In this document: piece after piece, positions 12,501 through 23,200 of the stretch | Numbering within the stretch: position 1 is the first letter of the stretch | How the letters are laid out: each line of letters begins with the position of its first letter | Assembly (NCBI RefSeq): GCF_000972845.2 | Contig: NC_040032.1 | Location: 1,693,073 to 1,757,072 of the forward strand | Direction of reading: 5' to 3' | DNA: 64,000 bases | DNA from: Larimichthys crocea | Taxonomy: Eukaryota; Chordata; Actinopteri; Sciaenidae | Position numbers and translations under genes: made by a program | Notes under the pieces: model-generated | Told to the model about the DNA's origin: nothing | Databases searched by the model: none | Seen by the model: only the letters and a program-made list of their open reading frames with translations

Positions 12501-15500
12501 CAGTTCAACAATTTTGCATGCATGCATGTCAAAATGTCACGAAGTACTAAAGATCACCCACTTTGTGTTTAACCAATGTGATTTTTTAAATTTTGTTTCC
12601 ACAGATTTCATCTTTTACCGTGTCTCCAAACTATGAAATCGTCTTTTTCTCCTCTGAAATAGAGGAAGTTGTCAATATTCTTGATTTCTGGGAAAAAAAA
12701 GATGTTCGAAAAGACATCCTGGAGAAATTGGATACATTTGGAATAAATGGTGATTAGATCTGAGATATTGTTGAAAAGCTGTTTTAATGTACAGCTTGAT
12801 CCTTGTTTAACCGTGTATGTGTGTGTGTGTTTTGACTCAAAGACAGAAGTTCTACTGGAACAGATCTGAACCTTGTCTTTTTTACTTTCTGGGAGCGAAT
12901 GTCTTTCATAAAGACGCGAGTTGGAGCAAACGCCTTTAAGGACCATCGTCATGTCATTATCCTTTTTACAGATGGTAATTTTAGCCTCTTGTCATATGGA
13001 TTTACAATTTCTTTCACTGTAGGCTAATTATGGATTTAAATATGGACCAGGGATTTAAATATCCATGCTGTAACTATTGCATATCAGTTTGGTAAATGTG
13101 TAGCTACATTCAGCGGCTAAGTAGCTTTATTAGTTAATTAGCATAAAGACCAGAAATAAGGGGATACAGCTAGCCTGTCTTAAGGTCCAGTCCACCCACC
13201 ACCAGCTTTAAAGCTCAGTAATTATTTTGTTATGTCTTGTTTAAAAAGAACAAAAACTGAAGTGTAATAATGGCATGTTATTTCAGTAGTGAGTGTTTAG
13301 ATGGATCATTTTTGGGTTGGGTGATTGGGTATAAAGAGATAATATTTTTGTGGTATGCTAATTTCATATTTAACACATTGATATTAAAGTTGTCAATATT
13401 CTTATCTAACTAATCGAATGCATCATTTCACTCGGTTTCTACCATTAACAATTTTAAGTGCAATCAAATCAACACTGTATTAAAATGATCGTATGTAAAT
13501 GTGGATGAGGTATCATAAATATACATTTATTTTCATTGTAGGTGCTTATAATATGGGCGGTTCACCTGCACCCACTTTGGCAAGAATCAAGGACATGGTG
13601 TACATGAACCAGACTGGTGAAAAAGAGGTTAATTCAAGGGAAGAATATCTTGGTGAGTTTTATTTTTAATTTGTTGTTCAACTTTCTGCTGCTATACTCA
13701 CTGTCACAGCGTCACTGTTACATGCTACACCGTAACTTTTCACTGTTATACAATAGCTATCGAGCAGCTTGAACAACAGAATTTGATTTAATGCAACAAT
13801 GAAAGCCTACGTTACATTGTGTTGCAGACGTTTATGTTTTTGCCATTGGAGCTGAGACCTTTGATGACGACCTGAAGTCATTCACAGTTGGGAAGGCAGA
13901 AGAAAAGCATTTCTTCAAAGTGAAGGGCATTGACAAAATGTATGACGCTTTTGATGATATAATTGGTAAGTTTGTTGTCTGTTAGTATTTATCAATTTCA
14001 GCCCTCTAATATAACAGAAATTAAATATGATCATATGATATGATCAGCAGTGGAAGCCTGAGCATCGTTTTTTTTAAAGTGCTTAAGAACAGGCAATACA
14101 ATCACTCTTAATCTGTGCTTCTCTATGTTATGTAGCTTGACACCACTGATGTAGCAGTGGACTCATTAGACCACATTATATACCATAAAATATCCATTTC
14201 AAGAGTAGACCATTAAAACCACAAAAATACAGATTTTTTACCGAATAAATAGAAGAACAACCAAAAATAGAAACATCTGAAAGATCTATAGCTATAGCTA
14301 GTCTTTGGTGTAGAATGAAATATTTTTAAAAAAGCACTGACATGAAATTTTGTAGATGTTTTGAGGATGAATCCTACTAACTTAACTTCTCTCTCCTTCA
14401 CTGGATTGGCATGACAATGAGATATTCATGTTCCCCTGTGTATCTCTACAACTGGATCCATGAACATGAGCAACAATGTTTGTTTGTTTTATGCAGATGA
14501 AAACGATGTTAAAGGTCTGTGTGGTCTTCACAAGGAGTTTCAGAAAACAGATGACAATGAGAAAAGGAGGAAAATGCATCCATGGGGTGCATTTATTTCT
14601 ATTAGGGTGAATATTTCTGCATTTCATTTAAAAGACTGACTATACTACCCTGTCTACTTCTCTACATAATTATTCAGACATGAAAACAGCCAAACACTGC
14701 TTGCTTTTTACTTTTCTGTGTTACATATCTACTAAACCATATTATATGTTTCTTTATCATCAAAACTTCAGAATCCAAACAACAACCACAAGAATTGCCT
14801 GGGTTCGCTGATTTCCAAAGAATTTGTCTTGACTGCTGCTCACTGCTTCATATTTGAGAATTTACCTGAGCATGTCACAGTTGATTTCTTCGAGAAAGGT
14901 GATTCTGAATTTAATATTTTCTCATGCATCTTCTTTTTATTTACCAGAACATGGCATAACATGTCAGAGTAGTTCACAAAAATAATTGTTACAATATCTA
15001 GTAAAGTTTATTTTGGTTTTTATTTGCTTTTGTAGTTTCAAAGTCCAAACCTAGTGTCATAAATTATTTTAGATTAATTCACTGTCTGTTCTATTGTCCA
15101 TCATGACAGCAACAATAACATGATTGATTGTGTTTTACAGTGAGAAATCTACAAGTCAAAAAAATCTTCCTACACCCAAAGTACAATATTAATGCTAAGG
15201 TGAATGAGGGTGTGAAGGAGTTCTACGACTATGATGTGGCTCTCATCTTGCTGAAGGACCCTATTGATATCTCTGTCACTGTTAGGTGAGAACACATGTC
15301 CTTCAAACACTGATGTTCATATTTAGATTTGGTCTTTACATTCTCAGTCTGGGAATTTACTGATGAAACAGCTCCGCATACCTGCAAAAACCTGTGTTAA
15401 AAGTTATTTACTGGAACATCATCCTCTACTCCTTCAGACCTATTTGCATACCTTGCACCAAGGAGACTAATACTGCTCTAAAACTGGGTGCTGATTCCAC

Positions 15501-16970
15501 CTGCAAGGACCAAGGTGAGTTCACTCTAGAAACATACTAGACCATTCAACCATGTGGATACAAAAGGTATTTATTAATTGCACTGCTAAAGAAAGGAGAG
15601 GGTACTAAATTTTCTTCTGTCAGTTCAGTGGCCTTGCAGTTCAAACGAAATACCTCAGGTATAATTGAATGTATGCTTGTGTTCTCTTAATACAGAACAG
15701 ACGCTGTTAAAGAATCATCTTGAAAGACTGAGTTTCTTGACCAAAATCGACCTTAACAAGCTATACGAAAAAACTGTCAGTGCTAAGATTGGTGATAATG
15801 TAAGTTTTATTCAAGATCTATCAATTATCAGTTTTGTTTTTGCCTTATGCGTGTGTATCCCTGCTTTCTTCATTGTTCACTCAAAGTCACTTTGAACTAT
15901 GGTTTCATCTTCCAACTTATCAATGCAGAGAGATGAATGCATCAGCTATGCATTGCGGGCAAAAGGCATAACAACAAATAATCCCAAAGACGCTGTGACT
16001 GACAACTTCCTGTGCACTGGTGGTCAGCAGCCTTTCAGAGATCATATAGCACGAAAAGGTATGTTTGCTCTTTTACATGCATAAAACCTAACTCTACCCT
16101 AGTTAGAGAGGAGCAGCTAGTTATCCTATAAACATCTTTGTTTTGAGGTAAGCAATTTAATCAATAAACAGTAAATTGCATTCAAACATATTAAATATTC
16201 ACATATTCAAACATACTGAGGCACCAATATCTTTGTCTGATATAAGAAAAGTACTGTAAGGCAAGGTAAAATAATTCAGTTCATTTCAGTTCAGTTCAGT
16301 TCAATTCAATTTAATGTAATTCAAACAAGTTTAAATAAACTGAATTCAGTTCAGTTTAGTTCAGATCAGTTCATTTCACATTAAAGCATAACAGAAGTTA
16401 TCCCATGACACTTTTCCCTAAAGAGCAGGTCGTGACATGACATATATTATGAGACCCAACAATTCCCACAATGAGGAGCACTTGCCCACGCTGGTACATC
16501 AAGATAATCCTTTAAATGTGCAGATGCACGAAAAATCTTTTTGAGCTTTTAAGTAAACCATTAAAGTTCTTGCTTTTTTGTTTGTTTCAGTCAGAGTAAC
16601 TGTGACACATTATTTCTTGTGTAACCTTGTGTGTGTGTGTGTCTGTGTGTGTGTATTTGCTCGGACAGGTGACTCTGGAGGTGCTGTGTTCAAGAGCTAC
16701 GAGAACCGCACAATACAGGTAAACAGTTGTTCTTTTCCATCAGTATAACACAGATGAGTGTCACCTACTAACCAACCAATTCAATCACAGGTTGCATTGG
16801 TCAGCTGGGGAACAGAGGAAGTGGTCGCTGCTTCCCCTGATGAGCGCTACGAGTCAACCCCGACCTCCAGAGATTTCCATATTAATCTTTTCAGAGTTAT
16901 CCCTTTTCTCAAATCTATCCTTGCAAATAACACAGACGACTATTCACCAATGGAGTTTTTGCAAAACTAA
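9573..16970 (+). CDS. cfb: Complement factor B / C2-like serine protease zymogen
   Basis: This is the secreted complement component that supplies the protease subunit of C3/C5 convertase. Coding exons: 9573-9627, 10085-10291, 10383-10568, 10651-10827, 11232-11318, 11551-11690, 12605-12749, 12843-12974, 13542-13652, 13828-13965, 14497-14606, 14772-14898, 15141-15285, 15438-15514, 15696-15799, 15929-16058, 16669-16718, 16791-16970. They join to 766 aa, the usual length. Order: signal peptide (1 to about 20), three CCP/sushi modules (about 22-209), VWA domain with MIDAS DVSAS (261-265) and FTDG, then trypsin-like domain with H520 (TAAHC), D570 (DYDVAL) and S693 (GDSGG). The factor D-type cleavage Arg-Lys aligns at R244-K245. 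An in-frame ATG at 9543 is an alternative start. GDSGGAVF is C2-like, while the MIDAS and overall layout fit either paralogue, so B versus C2 is unresolved. The Cys four residues before S693 is missing (R689). Poly(A) signal at 17153-17158. Confidence 0.95.
13110..13290 (+). repeat. Dispersed fish repeat in complement gene intron
   Basis: The run containing 'acagctagcctgtcttaagg', 'accagctttaaagctcag' and 'aaaaactgaagtgtaataat' resembles a widespread fish interspersed repeat. A related phrase ('aaacagctagcctggctcac', 'ttatatcttgttgtttaatc') lies at 18843-19020. Boundaries and family are not determined. Confidence 0.45.
16273..16378. repeat. Imperfect TTCAG pentanucleotide repeat
   Basis: Tandem TTCAG/TTCAA-type units (ttcagttcagttcagttcaa and variants) fill this part of the intron before the exon carrying the catalytic serine. 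It is an ordinary low-complexity tract. Confidence 0.8.
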
Positions 16971-17152
16971 ATGCATTTGCATGCTGTCATTTCTTTTTTT
17001 TCTTTTTTTTAAGTAGTCAGCACCATAGATCAGAGTTTGTTGTGACAGTGTGATGTTCCTGCTTGCTTTGCTGAAGATATTTATTATATTATAATTCTGA
17101 TTGTACAAGGCAGAAAAGATCATTTACATTCGTAATGTGTGTTAATTACATC

Positions 17153-17158
17153 AATAAA
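17153..17158 (+). other. Poly(A) signal of the factor B-like gene
   Basis: AATAAA lies 183 bp beyond the TAA stop of the complement gene, within AT-rich DNA and after the last exon. Confidence 0.65.
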
Positions 17159-20100
17159 ACAATGCTGATCCATGTATTTTGTTAATTTTATATAAAATGA
17201 TACATGACACAAGGTTTATGCATTCACAATCAAATACTTTTAAATAATTTCCTTCTCTGAGGCTTTTTCCAAAACTGCTTAAGAAGGAATGACTAAAAGA
17301 AATACTATAGCACTTAAAAGGTTTCATCAAACTCTTTTATGGATCAGCTCTGCTGATGGAGCCATACAGCTCCCCCTCAGGTCAGTGACTCAGGGCCCAT
17401 TTCCAACTCTCTGTGCAGGTCTACGCAATGCGGACACTCAGTCTGGCAGCGTGCCAACTCAGATCATTCAAATTGAATTTAGCGGAAACTTAAGTTCTTT
17501 TTTTTTTGGTGAGTAATTGAGTTTTTCTCTTTCTCTTTCTGGCTTTGAGATAGGAATGAACTGAGTTTGTCATTCATTGCTGTGTCTTTACAGCCCACAA
17601 ACAAACAGGGCCATTGCATTACAAATGATTTGTTGCGGACAGTGGAAGTTTATTTTGTAGTGTAACTATGATCTGTTGACTATTACGCTGTCAGGGAAAA
17701 AACACATTTAGCAATTCTCTTTTCTAATGCGTATTGGTTTGAACGTCCGAACATCAAAGAACAGTAGTGAACATCAATGTTAGGTTTCTCTATGGGAGTG
17801 TCTGTATGTGTGTGTGTGTGTGTGTGTGTGTGAGGTCAATGATGTACTGGCTCCCCATGGGAACATTCATCTGGTTTCCCTTTAACTAATTGAGAGAGAG
17901 GGAGGAGGTCAGAGGGATGGGAGGAGAAGGCAGAGACGGAGGAAGACAGACTGTGTGAGAGGAGGGACGAATGAGAGAGGTTTAATTGAATGAAAGCCTC
18001 TCAGAAGCTGTAAAGAAGGAGGAAATTCAAAGCGAGGACCGATCCCTCTGGAGGACTCAGTTTCCTCTCTGTTTTGTCTTTTCAAGGCATCACCTGATTA
18101 TGCCAACATCCTATACCATGCCTTCGATTTAAACAAAGCTGGAGCCCTGTAATCAATCTGTTACACCTAAACTGATTAGCGATGTTTGGATAGAGCAGCA
18201 TGCATGCCGACAGTATTTTCTGGGCAGCCTCGCCCCCTCCTCACTCCTTATTCAACACTAGCATGCACAGCATATTCCTGATGAAGCATCCTGCTGTTTC
18301 AACTGGCTGATCTGTCTCTCTGCAAGCCCTAAATCAACCTTATGGGCCATTTTAGAAATTACTACCATTAAGAAGTGCATACATACACTTTTCCCCCATT
18401 TGTGCTCAGAAAAGCGGGTCATGCTCACATGCATCCATGGCTTCTGCTGATGCAGATGCTTTAATATGAAATTTTATTGGTCCCATTACACCGATGGAAG
18501 CTCCCTTGATATTAATCTCAAAATGTCAAATATTCATTTGAATGATTTGACGTGATGTGAGCTGAGTCACTGAAATGAATTACAGACTGTCAATAAAGTC
18601 TATTTTTGTCTGTATTCATTCTTACTTATGACTTCAAAGCATTAGCACTTATTTTATCAGATTTTTTTGTGTGTGTGTGTGCAATTCAGTTATACATGTG
18701 TATTTATTGTAGTTACATTACTTATGATTAAAAAGCAAGCTGACAACTTTGCTAACCATCAAGCAAGTGCAACAACACAAGACGTAGCAGCTGCTGCTGA
18801 ACACGCTCACATTATGTTTAGGAGAAGACTGGAACTAGAGGCAAACAGCTAGCCTGGCTCACTGAGGTCATTAGTCTATTGTATATCTGTCACGACTTTG
18901 GTGTTTTTAAAGTGCTATACAAAAAAAACACCCAAAAACAAAAAAACTTAATACAAACAAATACAAAAAAACATAGCTTAGACAAATTAGCATTATATCT
19001 TGTTGTTTAATCAGTGATATAACATGTTCATTGTGACCTTATTTCTGTTTTGTTTTCATTTTAGACCCATACATGTTTAAAGACCTTTAAACTTATCGTT
19101 TTCATTTATGAGCCTCGTACTCTGACTGATGAACACACATGAACACATTTTTTGTCAATTCTTCAGCGAAGCGGTTATTAAGTGGGCAGGGCTCCATTGG
19201 AAAAAATGTGAAGTCATGGGGTTGTTTACTTGTGTTGTCAGGGCACTTTCAATCAAGTCAAACCCAACCACACATCCTCAGTGAGAGAAATCTTCTTGAA
19301 CACAGTAGATGGGTGTAGCAGTAGGGCCAAAGTCCTGATAGGTGAATGTGCTGTGATGTCGTCTGATGAAGGTGCTTCACTGCTGACTTCGCTCATATAT
19401 ATGTAAAGGTACTTAAATATAACTCTGTTTGTTGTTGATTGTATGTAATGTTAAATTAATGCAGACCTTTGTACTTTCTTTATGTAGGACTGGAGGACGG
19501 GCCCTTTATTTACGTCACTGTCAGTCAAATCAGATCAAACAAATGAGTTATTGGGTGATAAGGATATTTATTTCTGATCTTTAATATCAATAGTTAAGAT
19601 ATTATTATATAAAATATTTAAGATTTGAAACAAAGTTTTCCTGTTGGAGATGTCAGCCATGTTGCATTGTAACACAATAAGGGAAGAACGCTGCAATAAA
19701 CCTTAATGGGGGAGAGAAATATTTCAAAATACCTCTGATTGAGTTACAGGAGATCATTTTCATGTAACACTTTTGTAATGATAATACCAGAGCTTAAGTA
19801 ATAAAGAAAGGAGTGAAATCTGCCTCTTGTCAGCATTTACGATGAGAAGCACTTGCATGATTAGATGTCTTGCGATCGATGCAGCCTTTTCTCCCAATCA
19901 TTAAGACTGCTCTTAACAGATTACAGCCCCCTCCCAAACACGCACAGTCTTTTCTCCTCCTCTTCCTGCTCCTCCTTCTGTCTCACACACGCTCTCATTC
20001 AGCAGATACAACAGGAGATTTGCCTCCGTGGCGCTTCTTTAGCTTTCTCTTTGAATTCCAACCTTTTTAGAGCATTTTCTTCCACCTGACGCCACAGCTC

Positions 20101-20216
20101 AGTCTGTCTGCTTTCACCTGAGCTCCACTGACGACCAGATGAGCAGACGAGCGGGATGGAAAAAAGCCTAAACTGAAATACAAAAGGTGGTGGTGAACTG
20201 ACTATAACTGACAAAA
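17159..20216. other. Intergenic between factor B-like gene and layilin
   Basis: About 3 kb without a supported exon. It contains a GT microsatellite (17806-17832), a GA-rich stretch (17888-17990), a repeat-like segment at 18840-19060, and a complex, non-repetitive AT-rich stretch at about 18420-18600 that has the look of a conserved non-coding element. The last few hundred bases must contain the layilin promoter and 5' UTR. Short open frames on both strands here look random. Confidence 0.5.
17806..17832. repeat. (GT)n microsatellite
   Basis: An uninterrupted TG run of about 13 units. Confidence 0.95.
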
Positions 20217-23200
20217 ATGGACCTACTCACAATCTTCTGTCACCTCCTGCTTTTGTGTTTTGATCCATCTGCAGCCACAAGTCTCATCACAGGTAAGATG
20301 CACACAACAATCACAATACAGCGTAAAGACATGAACTCTTGATTCAATTGAGTGTCTATCTTTGGTTTTCTCATGGCCTGCTGCATTCCTGACCCCATGC
20401 CGGATGTTTGGCTCTTGAAGCGGATATATTTGAAGCCAGAGGTAGGCTACACATTCCTCCTCTCAGTGCGTCATTATACAATCCATTCCACTTTTTCATA
20501 TAGAGAACGCCCACATCACTGAAATTCCAGTCCATGTCCATGGCCCCTGCTCACTGCCGCTTGTGTGTTTACCTCTGAAGTACACAGAGCCGAACCTCAC
20601 AGCGGCAAGAGCAGAGCGCGAACGCATGGGTGAAGGATGGACATTAGAGCCTTTTTCAAGAAAGTAAGCATTCATCACTGCTGGTAGTAACACTTAGCTA
20701 ACAGCAGAAAAGTTCCATGTAATTAATAAACCAAAATGTTCCGTGTTTGAATCCCAGCTGGCCAGCTCGGAAAGTTCCTAGCTGCTGCTAGCTAGTTGAG
20801 ATGACTTCTGTTAACCATTCCCGCTATTCGTTTCCTGACCGTGGTCGGGAAACACAGGGGAGATCCGTCTTCTCCAGGGCCGAAGTAGTTTCTCCGGGGC
20901 GAACTCCCAAGATTCGACTCCACACTAGTGATGCGCGGGCCGGCCCGAAACCGCGGGCACCCGCGGTCCGCCCGCGGGGAGGGACGGTGCGGGTACAGAA
21001 TGTTCCACTTTATTGGCGGGGCGGGCTGGGCCGGGTCGAATAATGTATATTGGGATTTTTTTTCCATTTTCTTTAGCCATAGTTACTAGTTACTCCTCCA
21101 AAAAAGTACCTGCGTTAGTAACGTAATTACTCTGTTGTAGAAATAACTCGTTACTGGTAACAGACGTGGATAAACGTTTTCCCCCAGCAACAATCTGCAC
21201 TTCACATATACATTCTTATCTTTCATCTCAGTATAGGTGAAGTATTGCTTGTATCGACAATTTGTGAAAGACATCTTATTTTCTGATCGCTCGGGACTTG
21301 CTATCTCGTCTCTACTGTGTGTGTGTGTGTGGGTGTATGGAGGCGTCATCGTCTTAGATTAATCAATTGATTGACAAAGCTTTAATTGGTGCTCTGAAAA
21401 AACTTTCGGTTCAATAACTTTTCTCCTCTATGGGCTAAGCCACCCCAGTTTCTTAAACCTAGTGACGTCCCTGGTAATCGGGTGTGTGGTTGCAGGTCAG
21501 CGTGTGTGCAAGGCGGGAAAAGGGAAGCCGTGTTACAAGCTGGCATACTTCTCCGAGCTCCGGAGGAGGCTGAACTTCGCAGAGGCGGAGCTCGCCTGCA
21601 GGCGGGACGGAGGGCATCTGCTTAGCGTGGAGTCGGAGTCTGAGCAGAAGATCATACAGCAGCTCATCACAGAGCTCCGCCCAACTGATGGAGACTTCTG
21701 GATCGGTCTTCGCCGTAACCATGGTGATGAGGACAGCAGTTCAGACTGCTCCCCACAGTACTACTGGCTGGACGGCAGCAAGTCCACATTTAGGTAGGTA
21801 GCAGGTATCTAGGGTCAAGGGGTCAAAAGTGAACCTTAGAGCAATAAAGTGAAATATCAGGTTCTTTTCCTCTGGTAAATTTTTTGATGAAGGATGTATG
21901 TTTTTGTATGCATTTATGGAAGCATATTGCTGCAATGCCAGACAAATAAAAACAGATTAGTATCATGTGAAAACGTGAAATGTTTCAGTTTTTAAGATAT
22001 ATTTTTTAGGCCTTTTCGAGCTTTTATCAGATAGAGACAGCTGAAGAATGACAGGAACGCGAGGAGAGAGATGGGGAACGACATGCAGCAAAGAGCCACA
22101 GGTCGGACTCGAACCCTGGGCTGCTGCGTAAGGAATAAGCCTACATGGGGAAGATGCTCTACCAACTGAGCCAACCAACACCCCAAATGTTTCACTTTTT
22201 AACATGACACTAATCTTTTTTTTTTCTGCCTTGGCAGCAATATGCTTCTGTACTGACTTACATCATAAGCATCTAAAAAGTTGTTTCAATCCAGATTCAC
22301 AATATTGTCATTCAAAGTTGGGTAAACTTTCCTGAATTGGGCGTGGTTATGTTCAGACATTTCATGCGCGTCAGTTGTCGCACAAAACCAAAAACCTGTG
22401 CTCTCACTGCGTCTGCATCAAAGCAGCCATAGCCCAAAGAAGCCAACTTCATAATAATAATAATAATGAATAAACTCAGAAAGTGTCAAATGCGACAGAA
22501 ACAAAATGAAACTCACCAAACGTCTTGTCTTGTCTTTCTGTTGTTCCAACAATCACCAGCTCTGGTTTGGTTTGATTAAAACGTTAATTCACAGAGTGAG
22601 ATGTGGAAATATTCTGAAAAATGTTTTTGTCAAAGAAGTCTGGTCTGGTGGCTTTGAAGAGAGCGTAGATAACAGCTTCAGTACCCCGGCTGTCTGAGAG
22701 CAAAGAAAAGCAATGAAAATATTCTAAATATAAATACATTTCAACTGATGTTGATTATTTAGGTGGTTAAAATATGTTTTGCTGCTCCTCTTCTTCTCTC
22801 TTCTCCTCTTCTTAGTTTCGATGGAGCTGTCAATCAAAGCGTGATCTGCCACACCTACACAGTTTTCAGAAATGTATTTTCGCAGAGACTTTTGTGGATG
22901 CTCAATGAGATGCTCAGCTTTGACGTTGTTTTTACTGCAAGCTTGCCTCCAAGAAACAAAGACAACTTATAAAATGTTGACACATATAACTTGTTCATAA
23001 AATGATACGGCCATCTTGAATTTGATGTCAGCAAATTTGGTCTGACAACATGAAGCATCTGTTAAAGTTACGTTTTACACAGCGTGACAACTTTTTTGAA
23101 AATAGGGTTGTGTTTGAAGCCACGTTCACAGAGCCTTTAGAATTCAAATTTGAAATGAAAAATGTCTATAGCACAATTAATACTGATAGTGACTTTTTTT

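Noticed and set aside
22010..22186. Candidate tRNA gene
   Set aside because: A and B boxes are present, but the flanks do not form an acceptor stem and the body continues as unrelated sequence, so it is a tRNA-derived SINE.
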